From: Glaciecola sp047637355 | GTDB taxonomy: Bacteria; Pseudomonadota; Gammaproteobacteria; Enterobacterales; Alteromonadaceae | Reading direction: 5' to 3' | Assembly (NCBI GenBank): GCA_047637355.1 | Contig: JBLIKA010000038.1 | Coordinates: forward strand, 1-27,727 | DNA: 27,727 bases | Shown here: one piece after another, positions 7,702 to 16,515 of the stretch | Layout: every line of letters starts with the position of its first letter | Numbering within the stretch: position 1 is the first letter of the stretch | Translations under genes and position numbers: made by a program | Notes under the pieces: model-generated | What the model was told of the DNA's origin: nothing | Seen by the model: only the letters and a program-made list of their open reading frames with translations | The model's database searches: none

Positions 7702-9051
7702 TTATGTTTTCGCACTCTTCAAATGATCAGCAACTAAAAATGCCATTTCTAACACTTGATCTGCATTTAAACGAGGGTCACATTGGGTTTGATATGCCTC
7801 CGCTAAATCTGCGTCACTGATTTTATAAGCACCGCCGGTGCACTCAGTTACATGTTGACCTGTCATTTCTAAGTGAATGCCGCCGGCATGGGTTCCTTCG
7901 GCTTTGTGTGCATCAAAAAACTGTCTAATTTCAGTCAAAATAGCATCAAAATTACGCGTTTTGTAACCACTTGAAGATGTAATGGTATTACCATGCATTG
8001 GATCTGAGCTCCAAACTACATTGCGCCCTTCAGCTTTAACGCGGCGCAGTAATCGAGGTAAATTTTCACCTAGGTTGTTTGCTCCCATGCGGGTGATTAG
8101 GGTTAATCTTCCCGGTGTATTATTTGGATTTAACACATCAATCAAACGGATCAATTCGTCTTCTTGCATACTCGGGCCAATTTTCACACCGATAGGATTA
8201 TTAATACCACTGAAAAATTCAACGTGTGCGTGATCCAACTGACGCGTCCGCTCACCAATCCACAGCATATGCGCAGAACAGTTGTAAGGCTTGCCAGTTA
8301 GCGTATCGATACGAGTTAGTGCTTGCTCATAATTCAATAACAAGGCTTCGTGTGAGGTATACAAGGATGTTTCATGCAATGAACTGTTGTTCTGTGAATT
8401 TATGCCAATCACATCCATAAACGCCAGTGTGTCTTGAATACGATCTGAGATATCTTGATAACGTTCTTTTAATGGATTATTTTCCAAAAAGGCCATGTTC
8501 CAACGATTAACTTGATGTAAGTCCGCCAGACCACCTTGTGCAAACGCTCGCAATAAATTCAGTGTCGCAGCGCTCTTGTTGTAAGCCTCGACTAGACGAT
8601 TAGGATCAGGTTGACGAGATGCCTCTGTAAAATCGAATCCGTTTACAATGTCACCCCTATAGGTAGGTAATGATATACCGTTAACGGTTTCAAAGTCAGA
8701 TGAACGAGGTTTCGCATACTGCCCTGCCATACGAGCTACTTTTGTAACCGGACAACGACCCGCAAACGTCAGCACTATCGCCATTTGCAGGATAACTTTA
8801 AATGTATCTCTAATTTTAGGCGCATTAAATTCGTCGAATGATTCAGCACAATCACCACCTTGCAGTAAAAACCCTTTACCTACACATACATCGCCAAGTT
8901 GCTTATAAAGTTGACGCGTCTCCTCAGCAAATACTAATGGCGGATAACCAGCGAGTTTAGCCTCAACGTCTTTAAGTGCTTGTTGGTCTTGATATGTGGG
9001 TTGTTGAAGTATCGGCTTTGATCTCCAACTATCGGGTTTCCATTGACTCAC
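7702..9051 (-). CDS. 3-deoxy-7-phosphoheptulonate (DAHP) synthase, class II
   Basis: A 449-residue enzyme that condenses phosphoenolpyruvate and erythrose-4-phosphate, the first step of the shikimate pathway to aromatic amino acids. It belongs to the class II (plant/Mycobacterium) family, not the AroFGH class I family. Visible landmarks are GGDCAES with the metal-binding Cys68, the phosphate-binding segment YAKPRS, RGDIVNGF, WIGERTRQLDHAHVEF, GVKIGPSM, TRMGA, the metal His in SDPMHGNT, and HLEMTGQHVTEC. Length matches the core family, and I see no extra N-terminal regulatory segment. AAGGAATC lies a few bases before the start. It is a single gene between two terminator-like hairpins. No convincing TrpR or TyrR operator is visible upstream, so its regulation is unknown. 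Confidence 0.95.
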   Translation of the reverse strand: MSQWKPDSWRSKPILQQPTYQDQQALKDVEAKLAGYPPLVFAEETRQLYKQLGDVCVGKGFLLQGGDCAESFDEFNAPKIRDTFKVILQMAIVLTFAGRCPVTKVARMAGQYAKPRSSDFETVNGISLPTYRGDIVNGFDFTEASRQPDPNRLVEAYNKSAATLNLLRAFAQGGLADLHQVNRWNMAFLENNPLKERYQDISDRIQDTLAFMDVIGINSQNNSSLHETSLYTSHEALLLNYEQALTRIDTLTGKPYNCSAHMLWIGERTRQLDHAHVEFFSGINNPIGVKIGPSMQEDELIRLIDVLNPNNTPGRLTLITRMGANNLGENLPRLLRRVKAEGRNVVWSSDPMHGNTITSSSGYKTRNFDAILTEIRQFFDAHKAEGTHAGGIHLEMTGQHVTECTGGAYKISDADLAEAYQTQCDPRLNADQVLEMAFLVADHLKSAKT

Positions 9052-9175
9052 GGTGATTCCTTTTGCTCTGTTATGTATTGTACTTTCGTGTTTATGACTA
9101 TTATATTTTATGTTTGTGAATGTATTTTATTCGTTGTTTTTTTGCTCTAATTACGTACTTGCCAAAAATTGATCA

Positions 9176-9200
9176 GCTCAGGCACAACGGCGCCTCTAGC
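9176..9200 (-). terminator. Possible terminator downstream of btuD
   Basis: On the minus strand, GCT-AG-AGGCGC-CGTT-GTGCCT-G-AGC folds into a stem with one small internal loop and one G-T pair. A run of five T lies seven bases further on. The T-run is somewhat distant, so confidence is moderate. Confidence 0.4.
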
Positions 9201-9215
9201 ATAGCATAAGGGTCT

Positions 9216-9959
9216 TTAAAGTGGGCTTCTAATAAAGAGTTTTTCTGAGTTATACTGATTTATTATTTCAGTAAACGGATAATTGTAGAGTTCACTTATA
9301 TTCTCAGCCGTCATAACTGACTTTACATCGCCAATACAAAAGTCCGTTTGATTTTTTATCATCAATACATGATCACAATAACGCAGAGACAGGTTCACAT
9401 CGTGAATGCTGAGCACGACTAAATTTCCCTTTTGGGCCAGCCCTTTAAGCATAGCTAATGTTTGTTCTTGAAATACAACATCAAGACTTTGGATAGGTTC
9501 ATCTAACAGAATCAGGGCCTCACCATTTTTAATATGATGCCAAATTTGCATTAGGCATCTTGCAATGTGCACACGTTGCTGTTCACCACCGCTAAGATTA
9601 TTTAGTTTATGTTTTAACAATGGTGTGATTGATAATGCTTTCTCAACGTCATGCGGAATATCGGTATGGCCGGCATAAAAGCTTAAAATTTCCGATACGT
9701 TGAGAGAAAATGACAGTACATAATGCTGCTGTAAATAAGCCAATTTCGTGGCCAACTCTGAAATTGGAAATTCACTTATATGTTTACCATTTAATGTAAC
9801 CGCACCACTATCGGGCTTTACTAGCCCCGCTATAACGTCAAATAGTGAACTTTTTCCCGCCCCATTTTGACCAAGCACATGCCAACATTCGCCAGTACGC
9901 ATACTGACATTTATATTTTTCAGGCGATGTTCAAGAGCGACTTGAGAAACGGATAGCAT
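9216..9959 (-). CDS. btuD: Vitamin B12 ABC transporter ATP-binding protein BtuD
   Basis: A 247-residue ATPase of the iron-chelate/B12 importer family. Walker A is GQNGAGKSS (30-38), then a Q-loop (AYLQQHY), the signature LSGGEQQRVHIAR, Walker B ALILLDEP, and a switch His in LSIHDVNLSLRYCDH. It should energise import of cobalamin through the permease BtuC. The length is typical of BtuD (about 250). The assignment to B12 rather than a siderophore comes partly from the matching btuC-like permease encoded 3.5 kb away on the same strand; glpD and glpK lie between them. No periplasmic binding protein gene (btuF) is in the window. An iron-siderophore ATPase is the main alternative. Confidence 0.8.
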   Translation of the reverse strand: MLSVSQVALEHRLKNINVSMRTGECWHVLGQNGAGKSSLFDVIAGLVKPDSGAVTLNGKHISEFPISELATKLAYLQQHYVLSFSLNVSEILSFYAGHTDIPHDVEKALSITPLLKHKLNNLSGGEQQRVHIARCLMQIWHHIKNGEALILLDEPIQSLDVVFQEQTLAMLKGLAQKGNLVVLSIHDVNLSLRYCDHVLMIKNQTDFCIGDVKSVMTAENISELYNYPFTEIINQYNSEKLFIRSPL

Positions 9960-9986
9960 AAATGAAGTTGTACCTTAAGATAGAAA

Positions 9987-10015
9987 ACGGCTTTGTGTGA
10001 ATGTCACAAAGCCGT
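9987..10015 (-). terminator. Rho-independent terminator of glpD
   Basis: A perfect 11-base-pair stem, ACGGCTTTGTG and CACAAAGCCGT, with a seven-base loop. On the minus strand it is followed by TTTTCTATCTT. It lies 45 bases beyond the glpD stop and 27 bases upstream of the btuD start, so it should separate glpD transcription from btuD. Confidence 0.8.
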
Positions 10016-10060
10016 CAGTGTCTCTATTTGAAAGCGGTAAAGCAAGACAATATGAGTATT

Positions 10061-11710
10061 CTAAGGTGCTATTTTTGGCTGCGCCACTGGGGCATCGGGA
10101 TAGTCCTTGAGCACTTTATCAACGTATTCTTGGCGTTTTTGTTCGGCTTGATCGCCAAACAGAATTCGGCATGCCTCAATAATGCCTGGTGTATTTATAA
10201 TTTCAGTCCTTCTTAACACCATTTCAATCTTGGAGCGACGACGTAAAAAGTCTTCGAGGTTGGTGACCATTTCTCTTCTTGCTGCATAGTGCACTTCCGC
10301 TCGCAAGTATTCGGCATTGCGCATCAATTGCTCGGCTTGCGCAGGGTCACGTTGAATTTCATCTAGAATTTGTAACGCATAAATATCATACCTACGCCAC
10401 AATCTAACGGTGAGCTTTTCTGAACTATAACTTGGCGTCATATCGTCTAATCCAATAAGTCCAGCTCGATATTCAAATTCTTTTTTAATTTCATTTGAAG
10501 ACTCGCCATACCAAATAGCCTCTTTATTTGGCAATGAAATACCTAAATCTTCAACAATATCAGCGATTTCTTCTCCAACGTTGATGCAGTCGGTTAGTTT
10601 GCCACCAAAAATACTCAAATATTTGTCTTCTTTGTTCACATCCACAGCATGCTTGCGAGATAGCTGAACCCAATCAGCTTTGCCACCAGAACCCTTAACG
10701 GCTAATGGGCGAACACCACAACGTTCAGAAATAATATCATCTCTGGTCAATGGGCTTGGTAAATCTAATAGTGCGTTTACGTTATCAAGAATAAAGTCTC
10801 GGTCTTGCTCTGTGACAGATGTCATGGGATTTTCGACTTGATTGTCAGTCGTGCCAATACAGGTTTTCTGACCCATGGGAATGACGAAGAACAAACGTCC
10901 GTCGGATGCAAAAAACGCCAATACCTTATCTACCTTTGTGAGCTTATTGACAATCAAATGCACCCCTTTGGAAAATAAATGGCTATGCTCAGTTACTTGC
11001 TTGGTGTCGACGTTGTACTCGTCTACCATTGGGCCACAGGCATTAATAATTGCTTTAGATTGGATAGTGAATGTTTTACCTGACTGCTCATCAACCGCTT
11101 TTGTATGCCAAATACCGTCTATTTTTTCGCTACCATGTGCTCCAACATAATTGGTAACAACAGCCCCATTGTCCATTGCATTGCGCACAAAATTAAAAAC
11201 AAATCGAGCGTCATTATCATGCAAAAATGCATCCGAATATTCAAACCCACCTTGCGCATTTGATATATTGATTGCAGGTTCAGCCTCTTTTATTTTTTTT
11301 GAGGACAAAAAGGTAGGCATTTGAGTAAAAAACCGCCCCATTAACCAATACAAACACGTGCCGACAAAGACAAACCAAGCAGGAAAACGAAAGCCTTTTT
11401 GTAATGTGGTTAAGAACCGGATTTCTTGCACTGTTGAAGGATAGCTTCGCATTAAATGGTTGCGACTTTTACACAATTTATTAACCAGAAAATATTCATG
11501 ATTTTCTAGGTACTTAATGCCGCCCCAAGCAAGATTAGAGGAATTAGAAGAGGTATGGCAAGCAAAGTCGCCTTTATCAATCATAGCAACACTTGCGCCC
11601 TTCCTTGATAACGAAGCAGCTGACACTGCACCGTTTATACCCGCGCCCAAAACAAGCACGTCGAATACCTCAGCAGATAGCTTCGTTATATTCGTTTCTC
11701 TCAAAATCAT
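10061..11710 (-). CDS. glpD: Aerobic glycerol-3-phosphate dehydrogenase (FAD-dependent)
   Basis: A 549-residue flavoprotein that oxidises sn-glycerol-3-phosphate to dihydroxyacetone phosphate and passes electrons to quinone at the inner membrane. The N-terminal FAD-binding fold is clear: VLVLGAGINGA (Gly22, 24, 27), an acidic ribose-binding end at IDKGD, then TSSNSSNLAWGGIKYLE, matching the GlpD motif TSSxSSxLxxGGxRYLE. Further on are the substrate-domain segments GVHLIV, FFVIPMGQKTCIGTTD and FGGKLTD, and a C-terminal helical domain. It is longer than E. coli GlpD (501) by extra C-terminal residues. GAAGGG lies upstream of the ATG. It is divergent from glpK, sharing a 297-base control region, and ends at its own terminator. 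Confidence 0.93.
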   Translation of the reverse strand: MILRETNITKLSAEVFDVLVLGAGINGAVSAASLSRKGASVAMIDKGDFACHTSSNSSNLAWGGIKYLENHEYFLVNKLCKSRNHLMRSYPSTVQEIRFLTTLQKGFRFPAWFVFVGTCLYWLMGRFFTQMPTFLSSKKIKEAEPAINISNAQGGFEYSDAFLHDNDARFVFNFVRNAMDNGAVVTNYVGAHGSEKIDGIWHTKAVDEQSGKTFTIQSKAIINACGPMVDEYNVDTKQVTEHSHLFSKGVHLIVNKLTKVDKVLAFFASDGRLFFVIPMGQKTCIGTTDNQVENPMTSVTEQDRDFILDNVNALLDLPSPLTRDDIISERCGVRPLAVKGSGGKADWVQLSRKHAVDVNKEDKYLSIFGGKLTDCINVGEEIADIVEDLGISLPNKEAIWYGESSNEIKKEFEYRAGLIGLDDMTPSYSSEKLTVRLWRRYDIYALQILDEIQRDPAQAEQLMRNAEYLRAEVHYAARREMVTNLEDFLRRRSKIEMVLRRTEIINTPGIIEACRILFGDQAEQKRQEYVDKVLKDYPDAPVAQPKIAP

Positions 11711-11778
11711 AAATCTATACCCTTCACTCTAAACCCTCAACGATTACCAGTTCACTTACTCTACATGGTAAACTATAT

Positions 11779-11801
11779 AATCAAATATGATATATATGAT
11801 T
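11779..11801. promoter_or_regulatory. Near-palindrome in the glpD/glpK divergent control region
   Basis: Arms AATCAAATAT (11779-11788) and ATATATGATT (11792-11801) form a 10-base inverted repeat with one mismatch around a GAT centre, 69 bases upstream of the glpD start. It is a plausible operator, but it does not resemble the E. coli GlpR consensus (TGTTCG-type half-sites). The rest of the 297-base region holds one further short repeat (ATTGC-TAAC-GCAAT, 11915-11928) and no clear CRP site. Confidence 0.35.
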
Positions 11802-12007
11802 TATTATTCTTTCAAGGCTTGATAAGATTAATGCGAACCCCGTGTATCGTAATATTGATTGTATAACATAATTAGTTTTAACTACTGTTTGGCTTGCTCC
11901 TATGAACATCGGGTATTGCTAACGCAATCAAATTGCGGGGTCACTAGAAACTGCGTAATCTACAAAAACCGAGCTCGCACAATATCATACAATAAAGGCG
12001 GAAAAAC

Positions 12008-13498
12008 ATGTCTACAGCATCCGGAATTCTTTCCATAGACCAAGGGACAACTTCTACTAGGGCTATCGTATTTGCATTGGATGGCACTAAAATAGCAACA
12101 GCCCAAAAAGAATTCACACAGTTTTATCCCAATAACGGTTGGGTTGAACACGATCCTGAAGAAATATGGAAAACTACCGTTGAAACATGCAAGACAGTAT
12201 TACATGACGCACATCAAAAGGGCGTTAACGTCGCTGGTATTGGTATTACCAACCAGCGAGAAACGACCGTAATATGGAACAGGGAAACGGGTAAACCAAT
12301 ATATAATGCGATTGTTTGGCAAGACCGTCGCACCGCTAATTTTTGTAATAGTATAAAAAAGCATGAAGATACCATCGCTGCCAAAACAGGATTATTGCTA
12401 GACCCCTATTTTTCTGCTTCAAAAGTAAAATGGTTATTAGACGAAGTAGAAGGTGCAAGACAACTTGCAAATGAAGGCAAGCTTGCTTTTGGTACTATTG
12501 ATTCCTTTTTAATTTGGCGCTTAACCGGTGGTGCTAATCATGTAACCGATACAACCAATGCATCGCGCACCAATCTATTCAATATTCATAGCTTGTGCTG
12601 GGATGATGAATTACTCAATTTGTTTGATGTACCCAGATCTGTTTTACCTAAAGTATTAGAATGTGCAGATGACTTTGGCCACACTGAAGCAAGCTTATTT
12701 GGTCGTTCATTGCCGATTACGGGTGTTGCGGGTGATCAACAAGCTGCATTATTCGGCCAGTGTTGTTTTACACAAGGTGATTTAAAATCGACTTATGGTA
12801 CAGGTTGTTTTGCATTACTAAATACCGGTGACAAAGCTCTCAAATCAAAACATAAATTACTGACAACCATCGGCTATAGCCTTAATGGTAAAACAACTTA
12901 TGCGTTAGAAGGTTCAATATTCACCGCCGGAGCCAATATTCAATGGTTACGCGACGGTATAGGCGTCATTAACGATGCTCAAGAAAGCCAAGCACTCGCT
13001 GAGTCACTCGACTATGACCATGGTGTATTTTTAGTTCCCGGCTTTGCTGGGTTAGGTGCGCCACACTGGGATCCTGATGCTAGGGCGAGTCTATATGGTA
13101 TGACGAGAGGCACATCACAAGCGCACTTCGCGCGCGCTGCGCTTGAAGCTGTCTGTTACCAAACCTATGATTTGCAACACGCAATGGAAAGCGACGGCAT
13201 AGCTTCTTCAAAAGTGCTGGTTGATGGTGGTATGGTAGCGAATGACTGGTTATGTCAATTCTTGTCGGACATATTGCAGGTTGAAATTGAACGTCCACAA
13301 AATATGGAAACAACGGCAATCGGTGCAGCTTACTTAGCAGGTTTAAAACTAGGCTTGTATAAAAACTTAGATGACATTGCTGCGCAAAAGAAAATAGAGA
13401 AACGCTTTACACCGAATATTGATAAAAACGTGCGAAAACAATTATTAGTTCAGTGGCATAAAGCAGTTAAATCGACTCTAGCTTTTAGTCGCGGTTAG
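12008..13498 (+). CDS. glpK: Glycerol kinase
   Basis: A 496-residue FGGY-family kinase that phosphorylates glycerol to sn-glycerol-3-phosphate, feeding GlpD encoded divergently. Signature segments are all present: ILSIDQGTTSTRAIVF near the N-terminus, GITNQRET, VWQDRRTA, DSFLIWRLTGG, VAGDQQAALFGQ, STYGTGCF, GFAGLGAPHWDPDARA and VDGGMVANDWLCQF. Length is close to E. coli GlpK (502). AAAGGCGG precedes the ATG. Unlike enterobacterial glpFK, no glycerol facilitator gene adjoins it. Its last 14 bases overlap the 3' end of the convergent btuC gene, with no room for a separate terminator. Confidence 0.96.
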   Translation: MSTASGILSIDQGTTSTRAIVFALDGTKIATAQKEFTQFYPNNGWVEHDPEEIWKTTVETCKTVLHDAHQKGVNVAGIGITNQRETTVIWNRETGKPIYNAIVWQDRRTANFCNSIKKHEDTIAAKTGLLLDPYFSASKVKWLLDEVEGARQLANEGKLAFGTIDSFLIWRLTGGANHVTDTTNASRTNLFNIHSLCWDDELLNLFDVPRSVLPKVLECADDFGHTEASLFGRSLPITGVAGDQQAALFGQCCFTQGDLKSTYGTGCFALLNTGDKALKSKHKLLTTIGYSLNGKTTYALEGSIFTAGANIQWLRDGIGVINDAQESQALAESLDYDHGVFLVPGFAGLGAPHWDPDARASLYGMTRGTSQAHFARAALEAVCYQTYDLQHAMESDGIASSKVLVDGGMVANDWLCQFLSDILQVEIERPQNMETTAIGAAYLAGLKLGLYKNLDDIAAQKKIEKRFTPNIDKNVRKQLLVQWHKAVKSTLAFSRG

Positions 13499-14477
13499 CA
13501 CGGCTAAGCGCACTAGGCTGCCTCAATAAACTATAGATAAACAGTGGACCGCCGATAGTGGCGGTTAGCATTGATACAGGCACAATCATGTCGAATAACC
13601 AGTCATTGATTAATGCTGTCATTATAAGTAAGGATGCTCCCATCAATGCCGATACAGGTAACACAACCCTATTATCATGACCCACTAATTGTCTGGCAAA
13701 GTGCGGTATAAGCAGCCCAATAAAAGCAATACTTCCGGCAATAGAAACACTAGTTCCGACTAATAATGCTGCGAGGGTAAGTATTTTTCGTTCAAACTGA
13801 ATAGGCTTAACCCCCTTGAGCTGTGCCGAAGCAGCGCCCAAATATAACCAATTAAGTTTCTTTCCCTGCATTATGAGCAATGCTGCTGAAATAGATATGA
13901 TAGGCAGGGCAAATGCCAGACTAGTAAAGTTGGTATTGTGCAAACTCCCCATTAACCAGAAGCTTAGGTTTTTAATTGACTGCGCAGGGGCATATATAAA
14001 AAGCCAACCTATGATTGCGCCAGCAATCGTCGAAATACCAATACCAGCTAAAATCACCGCACTAATTGAAGCCTGTAGCTTTCGAGCTAATGCATAAATA
14101 ATAAAACTGCTTAATAAGGCGCCCACAAAACAAGCAATTGGGAGTACATAATAAGCGATAGAATCGAAGACGCGGGGTAAAAAGGCAACACTCCCGGTTA
14201 GCATTACGATTGCAGCCATTAAACTTGCACCCGCGCTGATACCGATAATACCGGGGTCAGCTAACGGATTTCGCAATAAAATTTGTAGTGCGGCGGAGCT
14301 AATCGAAATAGCGCTACCAACCCCGATAGCGGTCAATAGCACCGGTAACCGAATATTAATAAAAATATGCTGCTCTATATCCGAATTCATCCAACCGAGT
14401 CCATCGGCGAAAATAAATAATATGACGACGACAGTAAATACGACGAAGGATAAAGCAATAGCGTTACGTTGACTCAT
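13485..14477 (-). CDS. btuC: Vitamin B12 ABC transporter permease BtuC (FecCD family)
   Basis: A 330-residue polytopic inner-membrane protein of the FecCD/BtuC family. Hydrophobic segments run through nearly the whole chain. Family landmarks include RLP at about 44-46, LLRNPLADPGIIGISAGA, the coupling region FERK, SIAGSIAFIGLLIPH, and the C-terminal TIGGPLFIYSLLRQ. Two BtuC subunits with two BtuD form the importer. The start codon overlaps the stop of the upstream phosphatase gene by four bases (ATGA), so translation is coupled. The C-terminus runs about ten residues past the usual BtuC end (PSALSRANRD), through sequence antisense to the glpK 3' end. A siderophore permease is the alternative identity. 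Confidence 0.82.
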   Translation of the reverse strand: MSQRNAIALSFVVFTVVVILFIFADGLGWMNSDIEQHIFINIRLPVLLTAIGVGSAISISSAALQILLRNPLADPGIIGISAGASLMAAIVMLTGSVAFLPRVFDSIAYYVLPIACFVGALLSSFIIYALARKLQASISAVILAGIGISTIAGAIIGWLFIYAPAQSIKNLSFWLMGSLHNTNFTSLAFALPIISISAALLIMQGKKLNWLYLGAASAQLKGVKPIQFERKILTLAALLVGTSVSIAGSIAFIGLLIPHFARQLVGHDNRVVLPVSALMGASLLIMTALINDWLFDMIVPVSMLTATIGGPLFIYSLLRQPSALSRANRD

Positions 14478-14947
14478 TGATGCTTTGGTTTTATCAAATG
14501 CTTTAATAAGCCATCAGACGCATCTTCAATTAAATCAAGTACAAGTTCGAAACCACGTTTGCCGCCGTGATAAGGATCAGGAACCTCATCAAATTCGGCA
14601 TCGGCATAATCTAAAAACAACTGGAGCTTTGAATGGTGCTCTTTAGGGCATTTGCGCTTTAAATCTCTCATGTTCGCTTCGTCCATACCTAAGATTAAAT
14701 CAAATGCAACAAAGTCATTCTCGTTTACTTTTCTGCATTTTAAACGAGACAAATCGTACCCTCGAGCGTTCGCAACTTCCTGAGTACGCTTATCCGGTGC
14801 TGCACCATGGTGATAACCGGCAGTGCCTGCTGAATCAACTTTCAAATCGAGACCCATGCTTTTTGCTTTTAGCGTAAACACACCCTCTGCTGTGGGTGAA
14901 CGACAGATATTTCCTAAACATACAAAAAGTATTGCGGGCAACGGCAT
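14474..14947 (-). CDS. Low-molecular-weight protein-tyrosine phosphatase
   Basis: A 157-residue cytoplasmic phosphatase. The P-loop is C10-LGNICR16-S (CX5R followed by Ser), and the general-acid Asp is D124 in the DPYHGG loop; both are intact, as is the SAGTAGYHHG segment typical of the family. It resembles the housekeeping group (YfkJ/Ltp1-like) rather than a capsule-locus Wzb, since no kinase or polysaccharide genes adjoin it. It is the first gene of a two-gene operon with btuC, overlapping it by four bases. AAAGGTAAAG lies upstream of the ATG. Why a phosphatase should be coupled to a cobalamin permease is unclear. Confidence 0.93.
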   Translation of the reverse strand: MPLPAILFVCLGNICRSPTAEGVFTLKAKSMGLDLKVDSAGTAGYHHGAAPDKRTQEVANARGYDLSRLKCRKVNENDFVAFDLILGMDEANMRDLKRKCPKEHHSKLQLFLDYADAEFDEVPDPYHGGKRGFELVLDLIEDASDGLLKHLIKPKHQ

Positions 14948-15078
14948 GGGTTAACTTTACCTTTTTTTAAGTCCAACGACCTAGTTTTTCAAATAAAAAA
15001 TGAGAATACAAGTTTATAACAATTCACTCTCTTGTTAACATCAGTTTTTATATCAATTTAGTAGGATGATAATTTAAT

Positions 15079-15783
15079 ATGCTTGATTTGGCTAAAGTAC
15101 TTATGCTGAGCAGTTCCAGAAAAAACGATGAGCCATTCCTATATCATGCTAAATCAATGATACAAGAGCACTTAATAGGGGTCACTGAAGTTCTCTTTCT
15201 TCCATTTGCTGGGGTAACCACGTCATGGAACGATTACACTGCGAAAGTGCAAGAAGCGCTACCTTATATCAACCTTACGGGTATCCATCAACATGCTAAT
15301 GCACGCAACGCCATTGAAAGTGCACAGGCTGTGTTAGTGGGTGGAGGAAACACATTCAACCTTCTAAATGAATTATATAATCAAGATTTACTGCAGCTCA
15401 TTCAGCAAAAAGTTATATTGGGTCTGCCTTACATCGGCTGGAGTGCTGGTTCAAATTTATGTGGTTTGAGTATCAAAACTTCAAATGATATGCCAATTAT
15501 TCAGCCCCTTAGTTTCGATACTTTTGGTTTCATTAATGCACAACTAAACCCACACTACACAGATTACGTTGCGCCTGATTTCAACGGTGAAACAAGAGAT
15601 CAACGGATCGCAGAGTTTTGTACTTTGTATCCTGAAGTCCCAGTGATATGCATTCGTGAAGGCAGTGCCTTGTTGCGTAAAGATAAAAAACTCACACTTA
15701 TTGGCCAACTTGATGCTGTCATATTTACTGGAAAACATCGAAAAGTTATTCCCCCAGGTAGTGACATTTCGATTTACTTATGA
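15079..15783 (+). CDS. pepE: Dipeptidase E (alpha-aspartyl dipeptidase)
   Basis: A 234-residue S51-family serine peptidase that cleaves Asp-Xaa dipeptides in the cytoplasm. The nucleophile is Ser122 in GWSAGSN, and the catalytic His is His159 in NPHYTD; both fit E. coli PepE (Ser120, His157; 229 residues). The segments VGGGNTFNLL and FLPFAGV are also characteristic. A GTAGGAT Shine-Dalgarno sequence lies somewhat far (about 12 bases) from the ATG. The last base of its stop codon abuts the bioD stop on the other strand, with no spacer or terminator. Confidence 0.95.
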   Translation: MLDLAKVLMLSSSRKNDEPFLYHAKSMIQEHLIGVTEVLFLPFAGVTTSWNDYTAKVQEALPYINLTGIHQHANARNAIESAQAVLVGGGNTFNLLNELYNQDLLQLIQQKVILGLPYIGWSAGSNLCGLSIKTSNDMPIIQPLSFDTFGFINAQLNPHYTDYVAPDFNGETRDQRIAEFCTLYPEVPVICIREGSALLRKDKKLTLIGQLDAVIFTGKHRKVIPPGSDISIYL

Positions 15784-16515
15784 TTACTCAACAATATGTT
15801 TTAGCACACTACCAGTAAAGTCTAAACTTTGTTGGTTATGTTTAACTTCACCCAGAAATGGAGCATCAAGAAGTGCATGCAACGAAGTAAGATTCTCAGA
15901 GTAACAGCTCATGTTGGGGTCAACCTGATTGGCAAACCAACCGACAATGTCACAATTGTCGCGCTTAATTTGTTCAAACGTCAGTACCGCATGATTCAAG
16001 CATCCTAGCTTCATTCCGACGACAAGTATCACTGGTATTTTTGCTTGGGCTACAAAGTCAGATAAGAACTGTATTTTTGTTGTACGATTTACTTCAGCAC
16101 TTTCACTCCCCCCTATCCCATTCGATAGTGAAGGTATTAATATGGGCAATCGCCAACCACCAGCGCCTTCTACTAGCAAAAAATCAGCATCTTCGTTGTG
16201 CAATTGTTTTAATGTATCCGCAACCTGTTGCATGTCAATATTTTTGCCTACTTGCGCGGCAGCGATATGCGGTGCAATAGGAGGAAATAACGCAATCGGA
16301 TTAACCTTCTCATAGGAAATTTTGTGACTCGCAGCAGACTGCAAATTTAGAGCATCGTGATTGCGCAGACCTTGAGTTGTTTGTTCACAACCCGCTGCAA
16401 TTGGTTTAAAACCGATGCTTTTGAAACCTCCACGATTAATTGCATGGAGCAGTAAAACGCTAACATACGTTTTCCCTGCATCAGTATCTGTTCCAGCTAT
16501 AAATACACTTTTCAT
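15784..16515 (-). CDS. bioD: Dethiobiotin synthase
   Basis: A 243-residue ATP-dependent carboxylase that closes the ureido ring of dethiobiotin from 7,8-diaminopelargonic acid and CO2. The P-loop is GTDTDAGKT (8-16); the segment VEGAGGWRLPI carries the conserved active-site loop, although the family's usual VPL reads LPI here. Length is slightly above the usual 225-230, explained by a loop around SNGIGGSESAEVNRTTK. It is the last gene of bioBFCD, and its start overlaps the bioC stop by four bases. Confidence 0.95.
   Translation of the reverse strand: MKSVFIAGTDTDAGKTYVSVLLLHAINRGGFKSIGFKPIAAGCEQTTQGLRNHDALNLQSAASHKISYEKVNPIALFPPIAPHIAAAQVGKNIDMQQVADTLKQLHNEDADFLLVEGAGGWRLPILIPSLSNGIGGSESAEVNRTTKIQFLSDFVAQAKIPVILVVGMKLGCLNHAVLTFEQIKRDNCDIVGWFANQVDPNMSCYSENLTSLHALLDAPFLGEVKHNQQSLDFTGSVLKHIVE

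Noticed and set aside
7982..8420. Plus-strand open frames opposite the DAHP synthase gene
   Set aside because: They are shadows of a strongly conserved gene on the other strand, with no family resemblance and no ribosome binding sites. The same applies to other short antisense frames across the window.
9987..10015. TGTGA/TCACA-like halves resembling a CRP site
   Set aside because: The halves are the arms of a perfect 11-base stem followed by T's on the minus strand directly after glpD. A terminator explains them better, and the spacing does not fit CRP.
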